From positions 62,001 to 126,000 of the forward strand of contig JAAVTG010000524.1 in assembly GCA_011947345.1 (NCBI GenBank): DNA of 64,000 nucleotides, written 5' to 3'. Source of the DNA: Phytophthora quininea (Eukaryota; Oomycota; Peronosporomycetes; Peronosporales; Peronosporaceae). Below, one piece after another: positions 47,003-59,759 of this stretch (position 1 is its first letter; each line of letters opens with the position of its first letter). Position numbers and translations under genes: made by a program. The notes beneath the pieces were generated by a model, which searched no databases, had not been told where the DNA came from, and saw only the letters and a list, made by a program, of their open reading frames with translations.

Positions 47003-49057
47003 CTAGGCAGGCGTGCTGTTCGGGATCTCCAGATCCTTGTTTGGTCGTGAGTGATCCGTCTCGCCACGAAGAAGACGAACGAACTCGGGCAGTTGAATCT
47101 GAGTTTTACGTAGGAATGCTGAAAATACTTGCTGCTTCTCGGAGTCGATCCCAAGCTTGCACTCACCAACAACCCGCGATTTTGCGACAGGACCTTCTGA
47201 AAGCGACAGCTCAACCGAAGCCAGCGCTTCACGGAGACTAGCTGCACGTTGCTCGCGATGGTGTGAGAGAAGTCGATGTCGTACTGCTAGTGTCAGCGCG
47301 TACGCTCGTTGCTCGAACTCCACAAACCTGGCAAGATCATCGTCAAAGATGTTATATTCTCGCAACTGCTCGCATCCACCGTCGTCCTCAGGCTGTATTC
47401 TCCTGACTTTGACTAGGGAGAGCGATGTGGGGTCACCCTTTTCGCTCAGGCCGCGTGGTTCAAAACCAACGCCAGTCTCCAATTTAGTGTCGTGAAATTC
47501 ACCCGCACAACTTTCAGCTGCTCCATCGGTTCCGACCCACCCTAAACTACGTTCATGGGGTAGGATGTCACTGCTGCCAATAGGGCCGATCGCCCCTCCT
47601 CTGGCCTTGGGTTGTGCACTGACGAGCTCCTTTTGCAGCAACTGACAATGCTTCTTCCTTTATGGTCGCTTCTCGTCCGCGACCAATCGATGTATGTAAA
47701 CGCGTCCAACGGCGCCAATGCTCGGCTTGTCGGTTCTGGTGGCTTTCGGTCTGCCAGGGTGTGCACGAGCCATTTTGCACCCCTGGCGTCTTCACACATC
47801 CGATGATTCCCGAGTGATCGAGCAAAGTCTTTGCGTAGTCCACCGTAGTGTTTCTCAATCTAATCAAGGACGATAGCAGGAAGCGTTGCCGGTGCAAAAT
47901 GTCCTCGCTTCCGTGTGAAGCATCCTTTTGTCGGCTTGGGCACGATGTGTTGGACAAGTACTTCATTCAGAGGCGTTGATCGTTCATCACTGGCAAAGCG
48001 TCTTGTACGTCTTGACGAACAGGAGGATGATCGCGAACGGGTGTTTTCCTTCCCGAAAAGTACAGGATGAGGCACCCATTACGGCCGGGCCAGTTTGTGT
48101 GCGACCTAATTGGAGTGTCTGCAACGCAGACATTCGCGAGTCGGAGATAATTTGCATGAGTCTGACGAATGATAGCTCAGCAAACGCGAACTCGGAGCTG
48201 ACTTGCTGAGCCTTCACGGCACCACGCAGCGCGAGGAAACCACGCATCCGTTCGAATCACTCATCGATCCAGCAAACCAACTCGTTCCTGGCCTCTACAA
48301 CGGAGAACCCGTTCCGTGCCTTGAGTGACACGACAAAGTTTCGTGCTGTTCCCATGAAATCGACCACATAAGGTAGGAAAACGGTTCCAACGACGCTAAC
48401 CAACCCGTCAATGGCATCGGTGACCGCACCTAAATCTTGTGGCTGGGCTGCAGTCGGGAAGGAAGCTGTCATTCAAAAATCGGTCATGTTGAGAGACGCG
48501 GTCGTCGTGCTACCTCCAGCCATAGGTGCAAAATGCATGATCGATAATCCTCGACGACCGAAATCCCAACTGTCGAATGCGCGAAGGATAACAGGGTGTG
48601 ACAAGAACGCGAACGACTCGCGTCTAATCTGCAAAGTCTCAAGCAACAATTAAGGTTCCATGGGAGTATACGTACCGTTAACAAGTTGGCAGTGGATCAC
48701 CCGCTGGAGCGACGATGGTTGATACTGAGCCTTGTTCGATCCAGCTCTCCCATAAGAAATGATGCTGCTTCCGCTACCAAGCACCATCGGTGACTCTCGT
48801 GAGGCAATCACTTGATCAATACTCCGTATCATCGATGCATTTCCGCTGAACGAAGTGTGCAGCATCTGTAACGACTTCAGGTCTTCGTCCATTACCTCTG
48901 GAGCGCTGCGCTTTCACTGTCGCGGTGGTGGGGTAGCCGACACCGCGGGGACCGGTGTATGCTACACTTCTCCATCACTTTCGTCTGAATCACTGAGCCG
49001 ATCAGATAGAAACTCTGCGTCAGCGGGAGATTCTTCCTGCCTTTCTTGATACTCCAT
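47003..49057 (-). pseudogene. DIRS-like element 2, gag-like region
   Basis: ATG at 49057 starts an acidic segment (MEYQERQEESPADAEFLSD). Downstream, in changing frames: SLQMLHTSFSGNASMIRSID, LGAVTDAIDGLVSVVG, FVVSLKARNGFSVVEARNEL, FAELSFVRLMQIISDSRMSA (48890-47990). A charged frame (47641-47003) then contains FDDDLARFVEFEQRAYALTL, probably the pol leader or gag end. Assigned by position before the RT and by helical content. Confidence 0.5.
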
Positions 49058-49139
49058 CGATGGTCTTGGCTCATCAAAGATTGTATCCCCGGCGTGAGAG
49101 CGCGCGGGGACGGGTGGGTGGGTGGGAGGGGGCTATAGG

Positions 49140-51090
49140 GCGGCTCTTTTCAGTTTTCCCGAGAGACGTATCACGCTACTACATCGGACTGTTACTTTGT
49201 TACCGTCTCGGACCCCGGTCATTTGACGACTTGAAGACAGTTGCCGGTGTAGTTTACGAAACTTATAAGCCGGCTGCTTTGGCTCTTGGTTTACTCGAGT
49301 TCGACGAGGAGAGTCACCAATGCCTCGAAGAAGCCGCAACATTTCAAATGCCGGCGCAACTGCGGCAGCTTTTGCGGTGCTTTTAGTATATTGTGAGCCT
49401 ACCGACCCGGGGAGGCATGGGAATCGCACGTTACTTCCCTGTGTGAAGATTACCAAAATCTAGAATCGGAAGAATCGACATTCCGCGATCCATTCGAACG
49501 TTCAGCATGTAGACGACGAGGCTGGGGAAGAGGTGAGCCGGCCGGCAATTTATTTGTCGCTTCAGGGAATTCATGAACAGTTGGTGGCAAACGGTCAGTC
49601 CCTTCATGCGTACAACGACTCACTCCCTCAAACTGAAGTTTTCAGAGACGTTGAACTGGCTAGAGATGTGGCCGTTCGGTTGCAAAATTGATTATTGTCT
49701 TAAACCGGTTACGACGCTGAAGGACTGCCAGCATCCGTATCGTCCCTTGACTAAACGGAGGTGTTTCATAAAGTCATCGATGCAGTATTTCCCCGCAGCA
49801 TCGACTCTACCGAACCAAGTCGGAGTGGCAAGTGTTTCTTTTGGATGGCCCCAGTGGGACTGGGAAATCCTATCTGTAGGAAATATTGCTGGCCCACATC
49901 AGACACAAAGGCGCTATTGCTCTAGCCGTCGCTGGGAGTGGAATTGCGGGGCAATTGCTGACCGGAGGAAGAACAGCTCATTCTGCTTTCAAATTGCCTT
50001 TGGATCCTGATGACACCCTGCTGGAACAAACAAATATGATCATTTGGGATGAAGCTCCAATGACACATCGCTACCACGAAGCCCTCGATCGCACCCTACG
50101 TGACCTATTGCAAACCAATAGCCCGTTTGGAGGCATTGCAATTCTGCTTTCCGGTGATTTCCGACAAACTTTGCCGGTGATCGGCCAGCTGAGATTATAT
50201 CGGCGACGATTAAACGCTCAGAACTTTGGGGGACTTTGAGTGGCTGAGCCTAACCAACATGCGTGTGCAAACTTCTAGAAACCCTCAAACAGCAACCGAA
50301 ATGCAGGCATTTGCGGATTATTTGCTGCGAGTAGGAGACGGGAGGCACGACATGTCCGCTGCTCTAGGTCCTGACTTTATCAAAATACCGGCAGACATGC
50401 TCCTACATGTTTCTGAATTAGATGGTGGAGATCGTGATATCCGAAATCACCAGAGACTACATCGGCTGATTGTCACTGTTTACACGGACTTCAATGAGGG
50501 TAATCAACCCGACAACTATTTTGCGGATAGGGTTATACTAACCCCAAAAACGAGGTTGTACATTTTATCAACAACCTAATTTGGGGGAGTTACAGGGGCA
50601 CTGAAGAATACCTTTCGATTGATAACTTGGATGGGGGTGATGAACTCCAGCGTCAGAAACATGGAGATTTGTACCCCACAGAGTTCTTAAACACTATATC
50701 GCTCAGTGGGATGCCGCCACATGAGCTCAGACTGAAAATCGGGACGCCGATTATGTTGATTCGAAACCTGAACACCAGGTTTGGTCTTTGCAACGGAACA
50801 AGGCTTCGAATGCTACATTTGCGGCGCAACTGCATGGAAGCAACGATAATGGGTGAATCGCACAGCGAAAAAGAGTTATCCTACCTCGGATCACTCTTAT
50901 CAGCAAAAATTCTGGGTTTCCATTTGAACTGCGAAGGAAACAGTTCCCGGTGCAAGTCACTTTTGCTATGACAATAAACAAATCTCAAGGCCAATCCATC
51001 CAGAAACTTAGGTTGTATCTACTTGAGCCTGTGTTCTCGCACGGCCAATACTATGTGGCTTTGTACTGGGTTACTTCTCGAAAAGAATAA
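49140..51090 (+). pseudogene. Old Helitron helicase remnant
   Basis: Plus-strand pieces in order: RYYIGLLLCYRLGPRSFDDL, AATFQMPAQLRQLLR, a shifted P-loop LDGPSGTGKSYL (near 49845), IALAVAGSGIAGQLLTGGRT, MIIWDEAPMTHR (Walker B), ILLSGDFRQTLPVIGQ, MLIRNLNTRFGLCNGTRLR, and FSHGQYYVALYWVTS near 51060. This is the Pif1-like helicase half of a Helitron RepHel protein, diverged from the long element at 51296. The Rep half is missing. It lies on the opposite strand to H1, so it is an independent older insertion. Confidence 0.75.
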
Positions 51091-51119
51091 ATGAGTACAA
51101 CACTGTTTCGATGTGAGTC

Positions 51120-51295
51120 TGTTTGATCGGGCTTCATTTTTACTTCTTCAATCGCCTCAATAACGGAGGCACTTACGGGTCATGTCGGTGTCCATGACGT
51201 TGAATGACAAGTTGCCGTCGGTCTACGTGGCTCTTGCTCCCGAGTTGATGAGCTTGCTCAGGTCGGTCACAACGGCGATGTAGCACTTGATAGGA
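51120..51295 (-). pseudogene. Exon-like fragment bordering the Helitron array
   Basis: Directly outside the 3' end of H1, the minus strand reads KCYIAVVTDLSKLINSGARA, one stop, then DGNLSFNVMDTDMT followed at once by GTAAGT, a consensus splice donor (near 51180). This resembles a broken internal exon of a cellular gene into which the Helitron landed. The gene was not recognised. Confidence 0.35.
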
Positions 51296-51306
51296 CTAGC
51301 CGAGCG

Positions 51307-51323
51307 CCGCCGCTACGCGGCGG
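51307..51323 (-). terminator. 3'-terminal hairpin of Helitron H1
   Basis: CCGCCGC-TAC-GCGGCGG is a perfect 7-bp stem with a 3-base loop, 7 bases before the CTAG end. This is the standard subterminal hairpin that acts as the transposition terminator in Helitrons. Matching hairpins occur in H2 (around 57824-57840) and H4 (63381-63397). Confidence 0.85.
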
Positions 51324-51543
51324 TGGATTATGGTTGGATGCAGCTGTGTGGACCGCCCGCCTCCGCTTCGCTCCGGCGGGATGATTTAGCTTTTTACACG
51401 AACTACTAAGTAGTGCAACCTAAAACATACAGGCGTATAAAATGTTTCGTGAAAATTGCCAAGAGCCATTTATCCAACATAAAGCTAGGTTCTAGTTCGC
51501 AGTGGCAAGCTACTACATCTAGCCTAGAAATACACCTCAACTC

Positions 51544-54500
51544 CTAATCAAAAATCTGCGTGTACACGATGTTTCTCGTGTACACTCCTCCGTCCGGGTC
51601 TACGAACTCTGGATACTCAATCAATGCCTTGAACTTGCTTCGGGAGGTCACGCGAGACAACGCCACATACAACTGGCCATGCGAAAAGCACGGGGAAGCC
51701 AAGTACAGCCCCAAGTTTAACACCGTCTGACCTTGGGCCTTGTTAATCGTCATGGCGAATGCTGGTTGCACGGGGAACTGCTTTCGTCGTAGCCGGAAGG
51801 GGAAATCGGAGCTGTCGTCGTCGCTCACGAACATAATTCTCGGGATAAGTACTTCTTGGCCTGTTCGTTCTCCAGTCATAATTGTTGCTCTAATGACGTG
51901 GTCCTTCAAGTCGACGATTCGCAGACGCGTTTCGTTGCACAGTCCAAGATCCGGGTTCAGATTTCTCATCATCACGATGGGGATGCCCTTCTTGAGCAGT
52001 AGTCTGTGAGATGGAATCCCGTTCACGTTCACCGAGTGGAGGAACTCCTGCTCGAAAAACGTTCCGTCATCATCCCCCACCGAGTCCACCGACAAATACT
52101 CCCGCGCTGTCTCCGGAAGTCGAGCTGCGACTGCCTCGTTGATTCTCCGTACCGTCTCATTCGTAGTCGTCAAAATGGTCCGACTGGCAAAATATTCATT
52201 CGTCGCAACCTACGGATTCGCAACGTCGGCATACATTGCATCAATGATGCGGGTCATACCCTTGGTATTGCCCCTGGAGCTATTTCCTCGTCCTCGTCGT
52301 CTTCTACAGGAGGATTCGGGATCAGCATATCAGCAGGAATCTTGATGTAGTCATTGCCGAGATCAGCACGTTTTTCGTGCCGACCCTCTCCAACGGCAAG
52401 CAAAATTCAGAGAAAGAGAGGATATCCTCGTCGCTTTCTCCTGTCCCCTCGCTCCCAATGCGCATATTCTGTGTTAACCGAACCTGCAAAAGTGTCTCCA
52501 CAGAGGCGATTCCTTTATACACGCGTTGATCGTTTCTGCAGGCGTGCCTCTCTTCACGACAGGAAGGATCTGGCGGAAATCTCCTGAGAGCACAAAAACC
52601 TTTCCGCCGAAAGGCTCCTGGGGTTATCCATAATGTCCCGTAGCGTTCGGTCGACAGCCTCAAACGCGTGGCGATGCGTCATCGGAGCTTCATCCCAAAT
52701 GACCAAACTGGTCTGCTGGATAAGCTTGCGCAGGTGCGACTGTTTGAAAATCGAACACGTAGAATCCTTGTCCAGTTTCAGCGGAATTTTGAAAGTAGAA
52801 TGCGCCGTACGCCCGCCCATGAGAAGCAGAGACGCAATTCCACTGGATGCAACAGCAAGTGCAATCTTTCCATCCAGACGCACCCTGGCCAAAATGTGTC
52901 GAAGTAGCGTAGACTTTCCCGTTCCACCAGGCCCATCAACAAAGAAAAGCTTTTGTGAAATTTCCCGCGTGGATGACCTGCCCCCGTCGTTACGCGAAGC
53001 GCTGGCCGTCGATACCTCATGTCCTGACTCGGCTTCGACGGCTTGTATGATCTGGTCGAACACGGCTTTCTGCCCTTCGTTGAGTTTGGTCTCGTCGCGA
53101 ACAATAGCCTCCAATGTCCTTGTGCTGTAGCTTTTCTCGCGGCGTATGAGATTGTTGTCGAGAAGGACTCTCGAACCAAACTCGGGAAATCACTCAACTG
53201 CGGAAGGTCAAAATCGGTCACAGCATACCCACTCACCTTTAGCAAATCGTTCACGCTTTTTAGCGTCTCAAACATCACCACAGTCTCTCGTGTAGACTCG
53301 GGGAGATCCCGGTGCTTATGCGCTATGTCCCGATTCAATTCCTCATAGAATTGGTCCCACAACCCACGGACGTCGCTTGGCATCGAGTACACTAACAGTG
53401 TGCTGAAGAGCTGTCGAAGTTGGTATGGCATCTGAAAACTTGCAGCCTCTGTCATGCATGCAACCCACTCTTGGTCGTTGTCAAGATATCCCAATTGTAA
53501 CGCTGCATCCCTAAACGTGGGACATACGACGCCGTTAACTGTCCGTATATCCTCGAACGATGTAGGTCCTCTTCGATTGCAGAGCAGTATTCGGAGGAAA
53601 AACTTCTCGCCATCCCGGGGGACACATGAACCAATCTTCCGAGTGCCGCTCTATACTGCTTACGCCGAACCCACTGCTTCTCGTTCCAAACGAACTCCTT
53701 GGGGATGTCTTTGTACAGCATCGTCTTCGCGATCTGGTTCTCTGGGGCGTCGCTCTGACATAATTCAAAAACCTCGTGAGGTGCGTGTGCGCGCTTCTTT
53801 CCAGAATCGCAGTCGGATCTTCCCTTACGTCGAAATGAACCATATGCTCTCTCTCCAAATGCACGGTAAGTTGCACGACAGAGTGAGTTTTCCCTTGAAC
53901 CGCGTAATTTAGTAGCCGGATGCACGCCTCCACAGGGGAAATATACCGAGCATCTAAATATCGCAGGATTTCGTTTGGCTCCTCGCTCAGGCGTTGCTCA
54001 GACGGACGACCATTGCCCGAATCGACGACGACGATTGTCATGACGGTCCTATCTGACCCCTTGTACACGTACTTGTAAATATACTTGACCGCGGTGATTC
54101 CAGTACAAACCTCTACGTTGATGTGGCAATCGTACTTCTGAGAGAAGTGCGGGTTATAGGGGACTACCCACTTGTTTGCGGTGGCATTATCATACTTCCG
54201 CCCTTTGAACTTTAGAACTCCCGCACTCCGCTCGCGGCGTTTATACTCTGGGTATCCATTCACATCCGCCTGAGTCGCCGTATTCAACTTTTTCGGAAAA
54301 CCTTTGGAGCACTTCCCGTCTTTCATGCAAGCACAATTGGGATTCGCGGCGCCACACGGACCATGCATCATACACGTCATCACGGTCTTGTAAAGATCAG
54401 GGTTGGTCGCCTCGTCGGGTATTTCGGCGGACACCATCGCATCAATCACTTCTCGGCTTCGCGGCTTATCCTGATCATCCAGAATAATCAATATGTGTGC

Positions 54501-56998
54501 ATGCGGCAGACCTCGCTTCTGAAACTCCACAACGTAAATCCGAGCACGAACACGGCCCAACACACCGGCGTCCAAATCTGCAAGTAATTCCCGCAATTTC
54601 TGGTTCCAGACACGCGCAACGATATCGGGACGGTCCTGTGCGGTCTGTCCTTCCGACAGCTCACTTGTAATTTCACTCCACTCTGGGTTGCAAGTCATCG
54701 TCATGAAAATATCTGGCTTTCCGTACTCGGCCACAATTGTCATAGAGTCCTTGTAGCATTTGTACATGTATCGGGGGCTACCAGTATAGGTAGCTGGTAG
54801 AATCCGCCGCAAGCCATACTGGTTCAGGAAATGTTTTTGCTGACGGCCCCCAGAACCCGCGTGGCTCTCCTCATCACGCATCTCAACCGCGCTCTCGTTG
54901 ATGTAGGCGTCTTCCACACCTCTGTACAGGTCCGCGCGGATCTCTTTCTGGTTATTCGCAACCCACCTTAAACTATCCTGCTCCACTTTAGCTCGTTGAT
55001 CCACACACCATTGCTGAAAAAGCCGACCACCGAGATGTAGCACTGATCCATCACCCGGCTTAGGGAACAAACGAAAAGCCGTGAACTCTCGAAGAGACAT
55101 CTTGGGCTCCTCCCGGCGTGTCTGACCGTTTGCATAGGTATCGGTAAAGACCATCCTAACTCTCCGCTTGGAAAAAGCAACGGGTACTGGAGTGGGTCGT
55201 ACATCGGGTTCGTCTCGAACAAACGGAGGAGACGCCGCTGCTTCGTGTAGATGATAAGGTCTCTGTGTTTGTCGAGGTTTCCGTCCTCCACCAGTGTCGC
55301 CCCAACCTCAGACACGGTTGGTAAATTTGTTGTGCCAGGTCGCCTGCGATCCGCGTACAGGTTAAACTGGAGATCCACGATTTCTTTCCCATCCGCTACC
55401 TCTTTCCGAAGGAGCTCTCCAAAATTCAAGAACTGCTGCCCGAAAGGATTAATTGTTGCCATCATGTGCTCGAGGGTTCCCAGTTTTTCCCGGTCCAAGT
55501 GAGCAAAAATGCCTTCGCGACGCGCTGCCCGTTTATGCATATCCGGATCTACGATGTAAATCTGCGCGAACTTCGCAGGTGCTGGTTGGCTTGTGTCGAA
55601 GTAGTCGATCGACGGGAGTAGAGAACCGAGATAGTGACCCATGGCACCTTGGATCCTGTACGTGTAAACACCGCGCTGCCCCTGCACCGATGTATCTTCT
55701 CTCACGCGTTGAATGGCGGAGCTATCACTTCTAGACGCCCCGATGGACGTGAAAGCAAACACCTGGTTGTACGCACGGATGTGTTCTCTGAACTCCTGCT
55801 CTCGATAAAAGCCGTGGAGGTAATTGGGAGCTGCTTTCAATCCCGGTAGCTGTACCTTTCCCTTCAGACAACATGAGAAAGCAGATTCACCCGGCCATTT
55901 CCAGGCCCCACACCAAGCACACTGTATCTGATCTGGAAGCTTGTGCCGACCGTCTTCAACATTTTTCCCAGACACCTTGGACTTGCAGAAGCTCTCGTGG
56001 TTACACAGTGCGTGACCGCGTCGAGGGCAACGGTTTCTAACCCGCCTGTTCTCGTTTTCGGCCTCGCGTCGCTCCGCACGCTGTGCCTCCGTTTGGGCGC
56101 CATGCCTCTGTCGACGCCGCAACGTATCACGTTCCAGAGCTGCCTCCCGTTCGTGGTTTCCTTGGAGTATACGCCGAACTTCATGATCGATGCGATTACG
56201 TTCACCTTCCGCCTCACGCTCGGCTTCTGTCAGGAGCGATCGTCGAGCTTCTTGGTTTACACGCGCCTCTTCCTGGCGCCTTGACCGCTCCTCTTCAGTC
56301 TCGTCATAGCGTTTAGCCTCATGGCGGGAGCGACCATTCTCTCGCTCATCTTCTTTCTCTTCTTGTGACTGACCCTCACGACGATTGCCACGATAGACGC
56401 GATCACGCTCTCGAACTACTTCCCGTGCCTCCTCGGTTCGATTTGCACGTCGAGCTTCTTGGTACAATCTGTCATGTTCTCTCCTGGTCTGAACTTGGTC
56501 TGCTTTCTTCCTGGCTCGTCGAATCCGCTGCAGCTCTCGATCCCGCGCCCGAGTACGTTCTTTCTGAGATGCGGTCATGTTGGCTCTCCGTTTCCGCGCG
56601 TTCTCGGCTTTCTTCGCACGGATCCTCTCCGCTTCGTCTGGTTCAGGTATTACCGCACTTGGTGCAGGAGTTGCCACAGTCACGGGGACAATTTCTCCCA
56701 CAGACTCGGCGTAACGCCGTTGATGTTCTGCTGGATCATCTTCCTCCTGCTTACCTTCTTGATCACCACTTGTGTCGACAGCTGGTGCTTGGACCTCCCG
56801 AGTTGTGATGTGGTCCGTGTTCAACGTTAACGCTTCCAGAGCCTTGTTAAGATTGCATCGCCTGCTACTTCGTCTTCGTTGGCGCTTTCGCTTGTCCGCT
56901 CGATCCTCAGGTCCGCATGGAGTCGCGTTAACACGTTCGTTCTCCCGCAACTCTTTCTCTATGTCCTCGCGCGTCCGCTTGCGCTTGGGTCGCGCCAT
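51544..56998 (-). pseudogene. Helitron RepHel (HUH replicase-helicase), motif-complete but frameshifted
   Basis: ATG at 56998 (MARPKRKRTREDIEKELREN) starts an Arg/Glu-rich coiled-coil region of about 330 residues, then a Cys/His segment (CPRRGHALCNHESFC, CAWCGAWKW). The Helitron N domain follows, with the HUH-type motif GLPHAHILIILDD (near 54490) and the tyrosine motif AVKYIYKYVYKG (near 54075). The Pif1-like helicase has P-loop GPGGTGKSTLL (near 52925), WDEAPMTHR (near 52680), and the final part AMTINKAQGQTVLN and YVALSRVTSRSKFK, ending at 51544. Frame changes lie near 55152, 53780, 53600, 53130, 52600 and 52180. All catalytic motifs are readable, so the break-ups may be partly sequencing error. 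Confidence 0.85.
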
Positions 56999-58059
56999 GG
57001 CGTCCTGTGGACACGAAACAGAGTCACACAGCGCGTTAGACATTACGTCTAAGTACGTCCACATTTTTATATGCAGGCTGGAGTCTTGATCTCGGATCTT
57101 GGGTCTTGTGCGTCGTTTTTGTTGAGTGTGTTTGCATCTGCGTACTGCCTGGCGTGCCAGCTCCTTCGTAATAAGCTGCAAACATATCCCGCCTACAACA
57201 TACCCAAAAATGGGTACGGAGTGGTTTTTGCTGCACCATAAATGGCACCGTCGGCAAGTCCAGGTTTGAGCGCCCGGGCAGTACTGAGAGTCTTCGTGCG
57301 ATATCCGTTGCACATCGCTTTTCAGCGGAAGCTCGACATCAACAGGTCGAAAGCTTCGGGTAAATTTGGCCAATAGGCAGGCGCCATAGTGTGCTCTCAC
57401 TCAGAGTGGGTGGTGGGCCGCAGCCCCTTAGCACGACACCCCCAGCGCAAGCGCTGGGCCATATACTTCACCCTAACTTCCTCCCAGGAGTCTAGGACTA
57501 TCTGTGCGTGGTGGCTTCATCTCCACTTAAGTCTAACATGCATACATGCAACGCACCTTTCCGCCCGCGCGCTTCTTCTTTTGAATTTGGGGGCAAACGT
57601 CCCAGTAAAGTACGAATTGGTGTGGTCCACTTTCTCGGGCCGCCTTCGCTCCGCTCGGCAGCGATTGGCCGAAACTCTTTTCGGCGAATGGGCGCCGCCG
57701 TCGCTGGCGCTCGGCAGCCAATGGCAGCGCCGGATCTTGTCCATCGAAACTCGGCGACGGACCGACCGACCGACAAACGGACAGACAGCAAGTCTCTAGT
57801 AGTAGTCTAAGACTAGCCGAGCGCCGCCGCTACGCGGCGGTGGGTTATGGTTGGATGCAGTGTGGACCGCCCGCCTCCGCTACGCTCCGGCGGGATGATT
57901 TAGCTTTTACACGAACTACTAAGTAGTGCAACCTAAAACATACAGGCGTATAAAATGTTTCGTGAAAATTGCCAAGTGCCATTTGTCCAACATAAAGCTA
58001 GGTTCTAGTTCGCAGTGGCAAGCTACTACATCTAGCCTAGCAATGCACCTCGACTCCTA

Positions 58060-58960
58060 ATCAAAAATCTGCGTGTACACGATGTTTCTCGTGTACACTC
58101 CTCCGTCCGGTCTACGAACTCTGGATACTCAATCAATGCCTTGAACTTGCTTCGGGAGGTCACGCGAGACAACGCCACATACAATTGGCCATGCGAAAAA
58201 CACGGGAAGCCAAGTACAGCCCCAAGTTTAACACCGTCTGGCCTTGGGCCTTGTTAATCGTCATGGCGAATGCTGGTTGCACGGGGAACTGCTTTCGTCG
58301 AAGCCGGAAGGGGAAATCGGAGTTGTCGTCGCTCACGAACATAATTCTCGGGATGAGTACTTCTTGGCCTGTTCGTTCTCCAGTCATAATTGTTGCTCTA
58401 ATGACGTGGTCCTTCAAGTCGACGATTCGTAGACGCGTTTCCGTTGCACAGTCCAAGATCCGGGTTCAGATTTCTCATCATCACGATGGGGATGCCCTAC
58501 TTGAGCAGCAGTCTGTGAGGTGGAATCCCGTTCATGTTCACCGAGTGGAGGAACTCCTGCTCGAAAAACGTTCCGTCATCATCCTCCACTGAGTCCACCG
58601 ACAAATACTCCCGCGCTGTCTCCGGAAGTCGAGCTGCGACTGCCTCGTTGATTCTCCGTACCGTCTCATTCGTAGTCGTCAAAATGGTCCGACTGGCAAA
58701 ATATTCATTCGTCGCAACCTCTGGATTGGCAACGTCGGCATACATTGCATCAATGATGGGTCATACCCTTGGTATTGCCCTCTGAGAAATCGTCCTCGTC
58801 GTCTTCTACAGGAGGATTCGGGATCAGCATATCAGCAGGAATCTTGATGTAGTCATTGCCAAGATCAGCACGTTTTTCGTGCCGACCCTCTCCAACGGCA
58901 AGCACAAAATCAGAGGAAGAGAGGATATCCTCATCGCTTGGTTCTCGAGCGGACGGGCCA
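58060..58960 (-). pseudogene. RepHel C-terminal remnant in H2
   Basis: The minus-strand pieces TTTNETVRRINEAVAARLPE, SVNMNGIPPHRLLL, RLRIVDLKDHVIRATIMTGE and AMTINKAQGQTVLNLGLYLA match the last third of the H1 helicase, with frame breaks near 58440-58500 and 58180. It has no ATP-binding motifs and cannot be active. Confidence 0.8.
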
Positions 58961-59121
58961 ACGGACGACTATCACCTGGAACGACCACGATCGTCATCAC
59001 GGTCCTATCCGAGCGTTACGCTGTTGCCCGTCTTACAACTGTTTTTGGATCAATACACAATATAACACAAATTTAACCGACTTGGCCGAAATGAAACGAA
59101 TGTATTCACGGAGGCTATTAA

Positions 59122-59458
59122 CAGCCAATGGCTTTCCCTTGCGGCGAGGACGCGCGGTCTGTCGCTGGCGGACTCGGCGGCGTAGACGACGGTGGCGCTT
59201 CGCGAGGTGGTAGTGGCGGCAGCGGCGGGTCGCGTGACGCCACCAGGGCCATGGTCTCCTGCCGCCGGTCCAACCGTGGCAGCGGCCGGCGGCGGCGCCA
59301 GAAGCGGCGCTGGTCACGCCCGACACCGCCGCGATGCGCCTGGCGCGCGGCCTCCGAAGGCATCCCACTCGAGGAGCCCTCAGCAAACGCGGAGGCACTG
59401 GTTGAGGCCGTCGAGGTCAGCACGCGTCATTCGGCAGGGCAACGTTCCCACGCTCCAT
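59122..59458 (-). pseudogene. CxxC-motif small ORF, H2 copy
   Basis: It begins with ATG at 59458 (MERGNVA) at the same place as in H3 and H4. Several small deletions remove most of the CxxC region. It is recognised only by alignment with the H3 and H4 copies. Confidence 0.5.
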
Positions 59459-59759
59459 CGCGTTTGGTTTTGGTTGAGGTGGAGGAGAGGGGGGACTACT
59501 ATCGACCTCTTCATTAAGTACGTTTGGTGTGGACCACCACTATGGTGTGGACCACCCTACTATCCAGTAATAAAGTACGAATTGGTGTGGTCCACGTTCG
59601 GGCCGCCTTCGCTCCGCTCGGCAGCGATTGGCCGAAACTCCTTTCGCGAACGGGCCGTCGCTGGCGCTCGGCAGCCAATGGCAGCGCCGGGTCCATCGAA
59701 ACTGGCGACCGACCGACGGGACAAACGGACAGACAGCAAGTCTCAGTAGTAGTCTAAGA

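Larger units (their letters stand above)
51296..57812 (-). mobile_element. Helitron H1, long RepHel element (6,517 bp)
   Basis: On the minus strand the element starts with TCTTAGACTACTACTAGAGA (from 57812) and ends with CTAG (51299-51296), preceded by a perfect hairpin (51307-51323). The base after CTAG is T, as expected for the A^T insertion preference of Helitrons. The first 230 bp are shared with the short copies H2, H4 and H5, and so are the last 1.1 kb. It encodes the RepHel protein at 51544-56998. The 5' neighbour is the 3' end of H2, joined without a gap. Confidence 0.85.
57813..59759 (-). mobile_element. Helitron H2, short derivative (1,947 bp)
   Basis: Same strand as H1 and fused to it head to tail: its CTAG end (57816-57813) is followed at once by the TCTTAGAC start of H1. 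Its own 5' end (TC at 59759-59758) abuts the CTAG of H3. Order from 5': the 230-bp shared leader, a small CxxC frame, a short Rep piece (DRTVMTIVVV in one frame near 59000), and the C-terminal helicase (58960-58070) almost identical to H1. Rep and most of the helicase are deleted, so it depends on a partner for movement. Confidence 0.85.

Noticed and set aside
47568..47966. 132-codon minus-strand frame with a Cys/Ser start
   Set aside because: Overlaps the gag/pol leader of DIRS-like element 2 in another frame and shows no domain.
57000..57400. In-frame extension of the RepHel frame upstream to 57400
   Set aside because: It opens with GTG only and has no Helitron features; the ATG at 56998 with the charged region after it is the better start.
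57498..57810. Overlapping frames of 60-136 codons on both strands in the Helitron leader
   Set aside because: The 230-bp leader is GC-rich and repeats four times in the window; frames are not conserved between copies.
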